NCBI GenBank assembly: GCA_963723745.1
Contig: CAVRRZ010000006.1
Location: 124,001 to 188,000, forward strand
Direction: 5' to 3'
DNA: 64,000 nucleotides
From: CAVRRZ01 sp963723745
Lineage (GTDB): Bacteria > Actinomycetota > Actinomycetes > Mycobacteriales > Geodermatophilaceae
Positions 19,266 through 28,423 of this stretch are shown here, in pieces. The first letter of the stretch is position 1; each line of letters starts with the position of its first letter. The position numbers and the translations under genes were made by a program. A model generated the notes under the pieces. The model ran no database searches. It saw nothing but the letters and a program-made list of their open reading frames with translations, and was not told the DNA's origin.

Positions 19266-19745
19266 GTGACCTCCACCGTCAACGGAGTCGAGCAGGCGGC
19301 CGACGACGTCTGGCCGGGCGAGAGCCTGCTGTACATGCTGCGGGAGCGGATGGGCCTGCCCGGTTCGAAGAACGCCTGCGAGCAGGGCGAGTGCGGCTCT
19401 TGCACGGTCTACCTGGACGGCGAGCCGGTCTGCGCCTGCCTGGTCGCGGCCGGCCAGGCGCAGGGCCGCGAGGTCGTCACCGTCGAGGGACTCGCGCAGG
19501 GCGGCGAGCTGCACCCCGTGCAGGAGGCCTTCGTCGAGGCCGGCGCCGTGCAGTGCGGCTTCTGCACCCCGGGCCTCGTCGTCGCCGCCCACGACCTGCT
19601 GGCCCGGCAGGAGCGTCCGTCGGACCTGGAGATCCGGGAGGCGCTCGCGGGCAACCTGTGCCGCTGCACCGGCTACGAGAAGATCCTGGACGCCGTGCGG
19701 CTGGCCGCCGAGCGGACGGCCTCGGAGCGGACGGCCCGGCCATGA
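19266..19745 (+). CDS. Xanthine dehydrogenase family, (2Fe-2S) subunit
   Basis: About 159 residues. Two clusters are clear: the plant-type ferredoxin site NACEQGECGSCTVYLDGE and the helical-domain site VQCGFCTPGLVV...NLCRCTGYEKIL. The start is uncertain: GTG 19266 is the first good start in frame, but ATG 19259, two bases after the upstream stop, lies in another frame and a single missing base would join it, so the true protein may be two or three residues longer. The TGA at 19743 falls just before a 24-base palindrome. Confidence 0.83.
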   Translation: MTSTVNGVEQAADDVWPGESLLYMLRERMGLPGSKNACEQGECGSCTVYLDGEPVCACLVAAGQAQGREVVTVEGLAQGGELHPVQEAFVEAGAVQCGFCTPGLVVAAHDLLARQERPSDLEIREALAGNLCRCTGYEKILDAVRLAAERTASERTARP

Positions 19746-19746
19746 G

Positions 19747-19770
19747 CGGCACTCATGGCCATGAGTGCCG
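19747..19770. repeat. Perfect 24-bp palindrome between two dehydrogenase subunit genes
   Basis: Positions 19747-19770 equal their own reverse complement (arms CGGCACTCATGG). It lies between the 2Fe-2S stop and the molybdenum-subunit start, within an operon. It could be an operator or a hairpin that tunes expression of the large subunit. It also carries in-frame ATG codons that do not start a good gene. Confidence 0.75.
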
Positions 19771-19794
19771 GTTTCTTACGGGTGGAGAAGCGCG

Positions 19795-22118
19795 ATGACG
19801 ACGACCGCGATGACCACCTCGACCAGTGCGCCAGCCGCAACCACCACGACGACCGGCCGCATCGGCGACAGTCCGCTGCGACCCGACGGCACGCTCAAGG
19901 TCACCGGCGAGTTCGCCTACGCCAGCGACCTCTGGCACGACGACATGGTCTGGGGCGTCACCCTGCGCAGCCCGCACCCGCACGCGCGGATCCGGTCGAT
20001 CGACATCACCGAGGCGCTGACAGACCGCCGGGGTCACCGCCGTGCTCACCGCCGACGACGTGCCCGGCGAGAACGCCGTCGGGCTCGAGCACGCCGACCA
20101 GCCGGTGCTCGCCGACGGCGTCGTCCGCTACCAGGGCGAGCCGGTCGCCCTGGTCGCCGCCGACCACCCCGAGACCGCGCGCCGCGCGGCGGCGCAGATC
20201 GTCGTCGACTACGAGGAGCTGCCCGCGCGTCACCGATCCGCGACGGGCCCTGGACGACGACGCCCCGCAGGTGCAACGAGCACGGCAACCTCGTGCGCCA
20301 CCTGCGGCTGCGACGGGGCGAGGCCGAGCCCACCGCGCCGGTCGTCGTGTCGCTGGACTTCGAGGTCGGCATGCAGGACCAGGCCTTCCTCGGGCCGGAG
20401 TCCGGGCTCGCCGTCCCGGCCGAGGACGGCGGCGTCGACCTGTACGTGGCCACCCAGTGGCTGCACGTCGACCAGCGGCAGATGTGCCGGGCCCTCGGCC
20501 TGCCGCCCGAGAAGGTGCGGCTGCACCCTCGCCGGCGTCGGCGGCGCGTTCGGCGGCCGCGAGGACCTGTCGGTGCACGTGCACGCCTGCCTGCTCGCGC
20601 TGCGCACCGGGCAGGCCGGTGAAGATGAGCTACGGCCGCGAGGAGTCCTTCTTCGGCCACGTGCACCGCCACCCGGCGTGGCTGACCTACGAGTTCGGTG
20701 CCGAGACGCGACGGCACACTCGTCTACGCCAAGGCGAACGTGCTGCTCGACGGCGGCGCCTACGCCTCGTCGACGGCGGCGGTGGTCGGCAACGCCGGGC
20801 CGCTGGGACTGGGGCCCGTACCGGATCCCGTCGGTGGCGGTCGACGCCTACGGCGTCTACACGCAACAACCCGCCGTGCGGCGCGATGCGCGGGTTCGGC
20901 TGCGTCCAGGCCGCCTTCGCGCACGAGGCGCTGATGGACGAGCTCGCCGACCGGCTCGGCATGGACCGGGTCGAGATCCGGCAGCTGAACGGCATGCGTG
21001 GAGGGCGACCGCACCATCACCGGCCAGGTGATCGACTCCGCGGCGCCGGTGGCCGAGCTGCTCCAGATCGTGAAGGACATGCCGCTGCCCCCCGAGCTGC
21101 CCGAGTCCCCCGACCTCCGGGCCCTGCCCGGCGCGGTCGGCAACACGACGCACGGCGAGGGCGTGCGGCGCGGCATCGGCTACGCGGTCACCTACAAGAA
21201 CGTCGGCTTCTCCGAGGGCTTCGACGACTACTCGACCGCTCGGGTGCGGCTGGAGATGACCGGCGGCGAGCCGGTCGCCACCGTGCACACCGCGGCCGCC
21301 GAGGTCGGCCAGGGGCTGATCACCGTCGAGCAGCAGATCGTGCCGCACCGAGCTGGGCGTCGAGCAGGTCGTCAACGCCCCGAAGGACACGTCCGTCGGC
21401 TCCGGCGGCTCGACGTCGGCGTCCCGGCAGACCTACGTCACCGGAGGTGCGGTCAAGGCCGCCTGCGAGGCCGTGCGCGCCGTCGTCCTGGAGCGGGCGG
21501 CTGCCCTGCTGTCGCGGCCGGCGGCGGAGCTGCGCCTCGACGGCGGGAAGATCGTCGGACGCGACCGGCGAGGTGCTCGCCGTGCTCGGCGACGTGCTGG
21601 GCCTGGGCCCCGTCGAGGAGACCGTCGAGTGGCACCACCGGCCGACGTACCCGGTCGACCCGGAGACCGGGCAGGGCGACGCGCACGTCCAGTTCGCGTT
21701 CTCCGCGCACCGGGCGGTCGTCGACGTCGACACCGAGCTGGGCCTGGTCAAGGTGGTCGCGCTGGACACCGCCCAGGACGTCGGCAAGGCGATCAACCCC
21801 GACGCGGTCGTCGGCCAGATCCAGGGCGGGTCGGCCCAGGGCATGGGGTTGGCGCTGATGGAGGAGGTCGTGGTCACCGACGGGCACGTGCGCAACCCCT
21901 CGTTCACCGACTACCTGATCCCGACGATCCTCGACATGCCGCCGATGCGGATCGAGGTGCTGGAGTACGCCGACCCGCACGCCCCCTACGGCGTCCGCGG
22001 GGTGGGGGAGCCGCCGACGATCTCGTCCGGGCCGGCCGTGGCGGCCGCCGTCCGTGCGGCCTGCGGCAGCCCGTTGCGCCGGGTCCCCATCCGGCCGGAG
22101 CACATCACCGGCACCTGA
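19795..22118 (+). CDS. pucD: Xanthine dehydrogenase family, molybdopterin-binding subunit (frameshifted)
   Basis: The catalytic subunit, about 774 residues. LRPDGTLKVTGEFAYASDLW begins the fold. Mo-cofactor motifs are present in several frames: GVGGAFGGRED, CGAMRGFGCVQAAFAHEALMD, QGGSAQGMGLALMEEV and the catalytic glutamate in GVRGVGEPPTI. At least six single-base shifts interrupt it, as in nearby GC-rich genes. Similarity of the three subunits to the purine-type set suggests hypoxanthine/xanthine oxidation; other N-heterocycles remain possible. ATG 19795 has a GGTGGAG site. Confidence 0.82.
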
Positions 22119-22648
22119 CCTGAGCGGCCGTCCGGTTCTCCACTCGGAAGGACGCCGAGCATTGCGGGTGTGAGCCTTCCGCGAGGGTGACCCCGCCGTG
22201 TCGCGCTGCCGGAGCGATGTCGGCCCGGGTGTGCGTGCCGTGTCCCGGACAGCGTCACGGGGGTTGGGTCCCCGGGGTCGGTACCGCGCCTCATTGAGGC
22301 GAGGTGGCGCCGACGTCTTCGACGGGACAGGCCGAGCCCGGAGCTGATCGCCCACCTATGGCCGCGGTCACGTGCGGGGAGACAACCTTGCGCCCCCTGA
22401 AACCGGGCGACCGGACCGTTGATCTCGACGTAACCATCCAGCCATGCCCGAGAAAGAAAGCCTGCCTAACTTTCTCGCGGGCGGCAGTGACGCCGTCCTG
22501 CATGTTCGTTCTCCGATTCAGTCCACCAAGAAGGGGCGATGGTTCACGGGATTGCCCCGCGATTCTCGCGGCCATCGTGTAGCGCACTGAACTCGTGTGC
22601 GTCCCCGTCGTCCTGACCCCTTCTTGACCATCAGATGAGAGGAAGAAA
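22119..22648. other. 530-bp intergenic region before the ABC importer operon
   Basis: No convincing gene in either strand. It marks a change from very GC-rich DNA to lower-GC DNA. The clearest structure is a hairpin at about 22447-22481: CGAGAAAG and CTTTCTCG pair across a 13-base loop, with flanking C and G runs adding a lower stem. A weak GTCAC-n7-GAGAC sequence near 22369 resembles half a GlnR box with one base too many. No known riboswitch core was found. Confidence 0.5.
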
Positions 22649-23500
22649 ATGACCAGCACAGTGGAGGCCGAACGGGCTGACGCGCCGGTCTCCGAAGCGG
22701 GCCGACAAGACCCTCCCGTACTCCGGGCGGCCAAGGGTGCGCCGTTCGCACGGCGGCACTCGAATCGTCTGATATCGGTCCTCACCGTCGCAGCATTTCT
22801 GGCCATCTGGGAGTTGGCCGGACGCGCCGGGATCGTGGATCCCTTCTTCATCAGCTCGCCGTCAGGAGTGGTGTCCGAGGGCGTGGAGTACTTCCAGAGC
22901 GGCGTGGCCTGGACTGACATGCAGATCAGCGGATTCGAATTCGCTTCCGGATACCTGCTAGCGGTTGCCGTGGGCATTCCGCTGGGTCTGGCCATGGGGT
23001 GGTACCGAACTCTGCACGCAGCGCTGGGCCCCTTCGTCGACTTCCTCTTCAGCACCCCCCGTGTCGCCTTCCTGCCACTTCTGATCGTCTGGATGGGGGT
23101 GGGCGTCGCACCCAAGGTGGCCTTGGTCTTCATCATGGCCGTTCTGCCGCTCCTGATGTCGGTCATCTCGGGTGTGAAGACCGTCGACAAGACCCTGCTG
23201 AGCGTCGGCAAGTTGTATGGGGCATCACAGTTGACGATATTTCGGACGATCGTCCTACCGGGGTCCGTGCCTTCGATCATCGCCGGTCTCCGGGTAGCGG
23301 TCGGCACCGGGCTCATCGGAATGGTCGTCGGCGAGCTGTACGCATCGAGCGAGGGGCTGGGATACCGGATCGTCGAGTCCGGACAGCTCTTCCAGACCGA
23401 CCGCTTGTTCGTGGCAGCAATCATCGTCGCCGTTGCCGGCGTCATGCTGTCTGCCGCACTCGGAAAGGTGGAGAAGGGCCTGAGTGCGTGGCGGAGTTAG
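22649..23500 (+). CDS. ABC transporter permease (NitT/TauT family)
   Basis: An intact 283-residue inner-membrane protein of the SsuC/TauC/NrtB type. After a charged N-terminal tail (about 40 residues) there are six hydrophobic spans, and the coupling loop GASQLTIFRTIVLPGSVPSII near residue 195 is the EAA motif that contacts the ATPase. Codon use is less GC-extreme than upstream genes. A GAGAGGAAG site lies before the ATG. It is followed by ATPase and binding protein genes, so this is a complete importer for a small anion or nitrogen/sulfur compound. Confidence 0.88.
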   Translation: MTSTVEAERADAPVSEAGRQDPPVLRAAKGAPFARRHSNRLISVLTVAAFLAIWELAGRAGIVDPFFISSPSGVVSEGVEYFQSGVAWTDMQISGFEFASGYLLAVAVGIPLGLAMGWYRTLHAALGPFVDFLFSTPRVAFLPLLIVWMGVGVAPKVALVFIMAVLPLLMSVISGVKTVDKTLLSVGKLYGASQLTIFRTIVLPGSVPSIIAGLRVAVGTGLIGMVVGELYASSEGLGYRIVESGQLFQTDRLFVAAIIVAVAGVMLSAALGKVEKGLSAWRS

Positions 23501-23561
23501 TCGTACCCGAGCGCCTGTGGCGCACTTCCTGTTCCGTCCGCCCGACAGTGGGAGGCCTCTC

Positions 23562-24338
23562 GTGAGCAACGACCTCAAGATCAGAAATCTCCAGGTGGAG
23601 TACCCCGTCTCCGGGGACCAGATGTTCACCGCCGTCCACGACGTCTCCCTGGACATCGGTGAGGGAGAGTTCGTCTGCCTGGTCGGGACGAGTGGCTGCG
23701 GCAAGTCGACGGTCCTCAACGTCCTCGCCGGACTGCTGGGCCACACGGGTGGTTCGATCGCGCTCGGTGGGCAGTCGCTGAACGGCAAGAAATCGAACAG
23801 TCGGGCGATGGTGTTCCAGTCGGCGGCGCTGCTCCCGTGGCGCCGGGCGATCGACAACGTCGCGTACGGGCTCGAGGTGCAGGGAGTCGACAAGAAGGCC
23901 GCACGTGCCCGGGCCCAGGACATGATCGACCTGGTGGGACTCACCGGCCACGAGCAGAAGTTCCCCAGTCAGCTGTCCGGTGGGATGCAGCAGCGGGTCA
24001 ACCTTGCCCGCGCGCTGGTCACCGACCCCGATCTGTTGCTCCTGGACGAGCCGTTCGCGGCACTGGATGCGCAGACCCGGCGGCTCATGCAGGAAGAGCT
24101 GGTGCGGATCTGGCAGGAGCGGCCACACACGTCGATTCTCGTGACGCATCAGATCAGCGAAGCAGTCTTCCTGGCCGACAAGGTCGCTGTGCTCACCAGG
24201 GGACCGGCGCGCATCAAGGCCGTGATCGACATCGACCTTCCCCGGCCCCGCGAAGCGTCTGTGTTCAAGGATCCGCGATTCCGTGCGTACGAGGAGCAGA
24301 TCTGGGACCTGGTCGTCTCCGAGGGGGTCACGATCTGA
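23562..24338 (+). CDS. ABC transporter ATPase (NitT/TauT family)
   Basis: An intact 258-residue ATPase. Walker A is GTSGCGKST near residue 42, the Q-loop lies in MVFQSAALLPWR, the signature is LSGGMQQR near 136, Walker B is LLLLDEPFAALD, and the switch histidine follows in ILVTHQISEAVF. ALLPW-R and the C-terminal RPRE-x-SVF are typical of SsuB/TauB/NrtD proteins. GTG 23562 has GGGAGG upstream. Confidence 0.9.
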   Translation: MSNDLKIRNLQVEYPVSGDQMFTAVHDVSLDIGEGEFVCLVGTSGCGKSTVLNVLAGLLGHTGGSIALGGQSLNGKKSNSRAMVFQSAALLPWRRAIDNVAYGLEVQGVDKKAARARAQDMIDLVGLTGHEQKFPSQLSGGMQQRVNLARALVTDPDLLLLDEPFAALDAQTRRLMQEELVRIWQERPHTSILVTHQISEAVFLADKVAVLTRGPARIKAVIDIDLPRPREASVFKDPRFRAYEEQIWDLVVSEGVTI

Positions 24339-24434
24339 CCTGAGACCACTCTGACGACGATCCGCTGTGTCGGAGCGTGGTCATCTCCTCCCCGAATTCT
24401 CTGATCTTCTGACCTTCAAGGTGGCAAGAAAAAA

Positions 24435-25421
24435 ATGACAAGGCAGCAAGTCAACGTGGCGACGTGCTCGCTCCTGCTCGGGGCGCTGGTGCTCTCCGCG
24501 TGTGGGGGCGAATCCGACGCCGCATCGGACGGGGCAACCGAGTCGCGGATGTCGACGTCGATCGGCGTGCCCGGGCGAACCATGACGTTCGCTCCGCAGT
24601 ATCTCGCCCTCGACAAGGGCTTCTTCGCCGACGAGGGCGTGGACGTCGAGATCACTGCCGTGACTTCTGCCAATGCCGTCGCCGCGGCCATCAACGGCGA
24701 CGTCCCGTACGTGGCCGCCCTCGGATCCGGCATCCGAGCAGTCGTCAGCGGCGCGGACCTCGTCGCGGTCGCGTCGGTGAACGATGTGATCCCGATGCGC
24801 CTCATCGCCGACGCCGAGCACGCCTCCATCGCCGATCTCGACGGTGCGACCATCGGAGCGGGCAACACGGGATCCAGCACGCATCTGTTCGCCCTGGAAC
24901 TTCTGGCCGCGGAAGGGATCGGCGAGCAGGACGCGACATTCATCAACTGCATGGACGAAACCTGCCTGCAGTCCCTCCGCTCCGGCAGCCTGGACGCCAC
25001 GGTGCTCCAGCAGCCCTATGCCGCCATGGCCCTTCAAGCGGGTGCGGTGGCGCTGACCGACGTCGACGAGTTCTATCCCGAACACGGCAACGGTCTGCTC
25101 GTATCCCGCGCGTACCTGGAGGAGAACCGGGAGGAGGTGGTGCGCGTCGTGGCCGCGTTGAACCGCGCCGTCCAGTACTTGAAGGACCCCGACAACCGGG
25201 AGGAGAACCTCGAGTACTTCGTCGACACCTTCGAGCTGACCCCCGAACTCGCGGAGGCTGCCTTCGACGACCTCATCCTCTCGTTGCGCGACGACGCGTC
25301 CATCGATGCCGACGGGCTCCAGGCCCAGGGTGAGCGGTATGCGGAGACGTCCGGCACTGGGACGTTCGACGTCACGCGTTCCGCGGACACGACTGTGTTC
25401 GACGAGGCGATGCAGGACTGA
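24435..25421 (+). CDS. ABC transporter substrate-binding lipoprotein (NMT1/SsuA-like)
   Basis: A 328-residue lipoprotein with lipobox L-S-A-C (Cys23). The mature part starts like NMT1/THI5 and SsuA folds: APQYLALDKGFFADEGVDVEI, then INGDVPYVAALGSGIRAVVSG and IGAGNTGSSTHLFALELL. Two cysteines (INCMDETCLQSL) in the hinge region could form a disulfide. The ligand cannot be told from sequence; the family takes up sulfonates, nitrate, thiamine precursors and similar small molecules. The downstream nitrile-hydratase-like genes make a nitrogen- or sulfur-containing solute plausible. Confidence 0.85.
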   Translation: MTRQQVNVATCSLLLGALVLSACGGESDAASDGATESRMSTSIGVPGRTMTFAPQYLALDKGFFADEGVDVEITAVTSANAVAAAINGDVPYVAALGSGIRAVVSGADLVAVASVNDVIPMRLIADAEHASIADLDGATIGAGNTGSSTHLFALELLAAEGIGEQDATFINCMDETCLQSLRSGSLDATVLQQPYAAMALQAGAVALTDVDEFYPEHGNGLLVSRAYLEENREEVVRVVAALNRAVQYLKDPDNREENLEYFVDTFELTPELAEAAFDDLILSLRDDASIDADGLQAQGERYAETSGTGTFDVTRSADTTVFDEAMQD

Positions 25422-25483
25422 GCGGTCTGCTGAGGGCGTCCTCCGGGGCAGCCCCTGACCCTCTCGATCCGTAGTTGCGTGCC

Positions 25484-25530
25484 GGTGATGCCGGAGCCCG
25501 CAGAACCCGTTCGCGGGCTCCGGCATCACC
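25484..25530 (+). terminator. Strong hairpin after the ABC importer operon
   Basis: An 18-base perfect stem (25484-25501 with 25513-25530) and an 11-base loop, located 62 bases after the binding-protein stop and 80 bases before the next gene. There is no T-run. It probably ends the importer transcript, so the hydrolase operon has its own promoter or is expressed by partial read-through. Confidence 0.65.
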
Positions 25531-25610
25531 ACTGCGCCGACCGTCATCCGTCCGGCATCGCCGGCACATCAGATTCCCCCGTCACGGGACAGTCCGGAGA
25601 GGACCACTAC

Positions 25611-26252
25611 ATGTCATCGATCTCGTTTCGAAATGCGCCGGAGACGGCAGCCCTGATCGTCGTGGACGTCCAGAACGACTTCTGCGACCCCACCGGTGTG
25701 TGCGCGACCGCTGGCAAGGACACCTCTGCTGCGGTGGAGATGGTGCCCCGGCTGGAGGCGCTCCTGGACGCGGCTCGAGCGGCGGGCGTGCTCGTCGTGT
25801 TCATCCAGACGACGCACGACGAGAGCACGGACAGTCCGGCCTGGCTGTCTCGCCGTTCGGTCGACTCGTTGCTAGCAACCTCGGGTCTGTCCACCTGTCG
25901 CACGGGTACCTGGGGTGCGGAGTTCTACCGGGTCAGCCCCGGACCGGACGAGCCCGTCGTCATCAAGCACCGGTACTCGGCGTTCACCGGAACGAACCTG
26001 GACGTGGTGCTGCGCAGCGCGGGGATCACCTCGCTGCTGCTCACCGGCGTTGCGACGGACGTGTGCGTGGAGTCGACGCTGCGGGAGGGGCTCTTCCACG
26101 AGTACCACGTGACGCTCGTCGAGGACTGTTGCGCGAGCTATGACGTGGCGAGTCACGCGGCCACAGTCGCCACCGTGGAGCGGTACTTCGGGGCCGTGAC
26201 CACCAGTTCCGAACTGGCGAACGCCTGGGCTCCCGTGCTCCAGACCACGTGA
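25611..26252 (+). CDS. Isochorismatase-fold cysteine hydrolase (putative amidohydrolase)
   Basis: An intact 213-residue protein with the catalytic triad of the family: Asp19 in IVVDVQNDF, Lys119 in IKHRYSAF and Cys152 in GVATDVCVESTLREG. The cis-peptide VA-T before the Cys is kept. Relatives hydrolyse amides such as nicotinamide, N-carbamoylsarcosine, biuret and ureidoacrylate. A GGAGAGG site precedes ATG 25611. Its stop overlaps the MFS start (GTGA), and the hydratase genes follow, so it may hydrolyse the amide formed by the hydratase. Confidence 0.85.
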   Translation: MSSISFRNAPETAALIVVDVQNDFCDPTGVCATAGKDTSAAVEMVPRLEALLDAARAAGVLVVFIQTTHDESTDSPAWLSRRSVDSLLATSGLSTCRTGTWGAEFYRVSPGPDEPVVIKHRYSAFTGTNLDVVLRSAGITSLLLTGVATDVCVESTLREGLFHEYHVTLVEDCCASYDVASHAATVATVERYFGAVTTSSELANAWAPVLQTT

Positions 26253-27550
26253 TCTCGGAGGTCCGGAGGGCAGCCGTCGTCCTGGCCGTCCTGGCCGTCA
26301 TCTTCTGGTCTGCCTACACGATGATGCGACCGCTCGTCGTGCTCTCCGTGCTGGACCTCGGGGGTACCCCCGAACAGGCGAGTGCAGCGCTTGCCGCCTT
26401 CGCGGTCCTGCCCACGTTGCTGGCGATCCCTCTCGGGTCGCTGACGGATCGGTTCGGGGACAAGCGCTTCCTGGTCTGGGGCGCCGGCGGCATGGTTGCC
26501 GGTGGCGCACTGATGCTGCTGGAGCGTGTGAGCCTGCTCGTCGTCGGGCAGGTCGTGGTGGGTGTCGGGTCACTGGCCGTCTGGGTCGCACTCCAGGCTG
26601 CGGCCACCTCTCCGGTGCACGTGGAGGAGAGCCGGCAGGCACGCAACAGACGTATCGCCACCTTCTCTCTCTTCGTGGCGGCGGGTCAGCTGTTCGGCCC
26701 ACTGCTGGGCGGCTGGGTGGCCGAGGCGCTCGATTACCGGGCGAGTTTCGCGGTCTTCGTCCTGCTGTCGCTGCTCCTGGTCGGCGTGGCACCGCGCCTG
26801 GTGAGCGGTGCCGGCCGGCCTGCGTCCACGGTGGCGGCCGGTCCGGGGGCACCATTGGCTCCCGCGCTCGCACGGTCCTACGCCGACGCGCTGCGGCTCC
26901 TGCGTCGACGTGGGGTCGCGCTCATCATCCTGGCGAGCTTCACCGCTCTCGTCGTCCTGGATCTTCGGGTGGCGTTCCATCCGATGTACTTGAGCGACAT
27001 CGGCTACTCGCCGCTGTGGGTGGGGGTTCTGCTCAGTGCAGGGGCGGCCTTCGCCTTCCTGGCCCAGCCGATGTTCAGCCTGCTGGTCCGGCGGCTTCCG
27101 GTCGCGGTTCTGGTGGGATCGGTACTCGGCGTGGGCTCCGCGACGGTGGCCGGGGTCGTCTTCACCGAGTCGCTCGCGGCGCTGCTCGTTCTCGGGGCGG
27201 TCAACGGTTTCGCCGTGGGCCTGGCCCAGCCGTTGACCTTGGCGCTCCTGGCCGACTACACGGATCAGGCGCAGCGGGGACTGGCGGCCGGGGTTCGGTC
27301 GATGGCCAACCGTCTGGCGCAGCTCGTCGACCCCATCGCCTTCGGCGTTCTCCTGGCGGTCGTCGGCACGCGGGCGGCGTTTCTGACAATGGGGGCGGGA
27401 CTGCTCCTGCTCTCCCTGCTCGTCGCCGTCGGCTTCGGCAGGATCCGACATGCCCGGCCGGATACTTCTGTCCACCCGGAGGACAGCGCAGCGGACCTCG
27501 TCGCCGAGCGGCCGGCCGTGGCCCGCTCGGGCGCAGGGGGTGAGCGATGA
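26249..27550 (+). CDS. Major facilitator superfamily transporter
   Basis: An intact 433-residue protein with twelve predicted spans. The loop between spans 2 and 3 has GSLTDRFGDKRFLVWGAGG, the MFS motif A. It begins at GTG 26249 inside the hydrolase stop (GTGA) and ends in ATGA with the next small ORF, so it is translationally coupled on both sides. Direction and substrate are unknown; within this operon it may export a product or import a nitrile or amide. Confidence 0.83.
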   Translation: MISEVRRAAVVLAVLAVIFWSAYTMMRPLVVLSVLDLGGTPEQASAALAAFAVLPTLLAIPLGSLTDRFGDKRFLVWGAGGMVAGGALMLLERVSLLVVGQVVVGVGSLAVWVALQAAATSPVHVEESRQARNRRIATFSLFVAAGQLFGPLLGGWVAEALDYRASFAVFVLLSLLLVGVAPRLVSGAGRPASTVAAGPGAPLAPALARSYADALRLLRRRGVALIILASFTALVVLDLRVAFHPMYLSDIGYSPLWVGVLLSAGAAFAFLAQPMFSLLVRRLPVAVLVGSVLGVGSATVAGVVFTESLAALLVLGAVNGFAVGLAQPLTLALLADYTDQAQRGLAAGVRSMANRLAQLVDPIAFGVLLAVVGTRAAFLTMGAGLLLLSLLVAVGFGRIRHARPDTSVHPEDSAADLVAERPAVARSGAGGER

Positions 27551-27690
27551 CGAACGCGGACGACGAAGCAGGCGGGCTCGGCCCGCCACCGTGTGACCGG
27601 GAGCCGACGGCTCCCGGCCTCAGGGCAGTACACCGATCGATGCATCGCACCGGTCGGTTCCCGAACGACAGTGGAAGTGAGGACACATGA
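27547..27690 (+). CDS. Possible 47-residue coupled ORF between MFS and hydratase genes
   Basis: ATG 27547 overlaps the MFS stop (ATGA) and the TGA at 27688 overlaps the next gene's ATG (ATGA). The peptide starts TNADDEAGGLGPPPCDREP and ends RFPNDSGSEDT: hydrophilic, one Cys, no recognised domain and no membrane segment. The double overlap is what one expects of a translated linker ORF, but the composition is not clearly protein-like, and the hydratase gene after it has its own good ribosome site. Real coding status is unsure. Confidence 0.35.
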   Translation: MTNADDEAGGLGPPPCDREPTAPGLRAVHRSMHRTGRFPNDSGSEDT

Positions 27691-28037
27691 ACGTCGGCGA
27701 CAGCCAACGGCCGCACGACATGGGCGGGCGCGAAGCGGGGGCGATCGATACCGCTGACCACGGCTTGGAGTTCTGGGAGCGTCAGACCAACGCTCTACGG
27801 GGCACGATCGTCCGAAGCGGCATCGTCACACTCGACGAGCTCCGGCGGGCCACCGAGGATCTCGGCGCGCGGTACCACGAGCTGAGCTACTGGGAGAAGG
27901 CCGCCGTGGGGCTGCGCACCGTGCTGGTGGAACGGGGCATCGTCAGCGACGAAGAGGTCGATGCACGGATGGTGGACGTGCGGGCCCGCTACGCCCTCCG
28001 GTCGGCCCCCGCCGGCGCCGACCGCGACGAATCCTGA
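27687..28037 (+). CDS. Nitrile hydratase beta subunit, N-terminal half as a separate protein
   Basis: A 116-residue protein that matches the N-terminal helical part of nitrile hydratase beta subunits: HDMGG near residue 10, then FWERQTNALRGTIVRSG, LDELRRATEDLGARYHEL and SYWEKAAVGLRTVLVERGIV. In ordinary nitrile hydratase this is fused to the SH3-like half; here it is its own gene, as in thiocyanate hydrolase and three-component hydratases such as toyocamycin nitrile hydratase. GGAAGTGAGG precedes ATG 27687. It ends in TGATG with the next gene. Confidence 0.8.
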   Translation: MNVGDSQRPHDMGGREAGAIDTADHGLEFWERQTNALRGTIVRSGIVTLDELRRATEDLGARYHELSYWEKAAVGLRTVLVERGIVSDEEVDARMVDVRARYALRSAPAGADRDES

Positions 28038-28393
28038 TGACACCGCACGCAGCTGATCCGGGCACCCCGCCCGCCGCGTCCACCTACACCGCGGCGCCGG
28101 AGGCCCGGTTCGCAGTGGGGGACCGGGTGCGGGTCCGGCGAACACACCCACCGGGGCACCGCCGCACGCCTCATTACATCCGCGGCAAGGCCGGCACGAT
28201 CGAACGGGTCTGCGGCATGTTCCCGAACCCCGAGGAGCTGGCCTACGGCTTCGACGGAGAGCCCAGACGTGTGCTGTACCGCGTCCGGTTCGGTCAGCAC
28301 GAGGTGTGGCCGGACTACGGCGGCGCGCCCCAGGACATCCTGGAGGTGGAGATCTACCAGCACTGGTTGGAGCCCGTCGCGGCCACGAATTGA
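28037..28393 (+). CDS. Nitrile hydratase beta subunit, C-terminal SH3-like half
   Basis: A 118-residue protein. From residue 24, RFAVGDRVRVRRTHPPGH, TPHYIRGKAGTIERVCGMF and the closing VYRVRF-like block (LYRVRFGQHEVWP) follow the C-terminal SH3-like barrel of nitrile hydratase beta, which caps the metal site of the alpha subunit. The first 20 residues are an Ala/Pro-rich extension. It begins inside the preceding stop codon (TGATG), so the two half-subunits should be made in equal amounts. Confidence 0.85.
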   Translation: MTPHAADPGTPPAASTYTAAPEARFAVGDRVRVRRTHPPGHRRTPHYIRGKAGTIERVCGMFPNPEELAYGFDGEPRRVLYRVRFGQHEVWPDYGGAPQDILEVEIYQHWLEPVAATN

Positions 28394-28423
28394 GCCCGCC
28401 TCCTCATCAGCTTGGAGTTTCCA

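Noticed and set aside
22119..22648. Guanidine (ykkC-type) or cobalamin riboswitch before the ABC importer
   Set aside because: I looked for the conserved cores and pairing of guanidine-I and guanidine-III classes and for B12-type elements; no convincing match.
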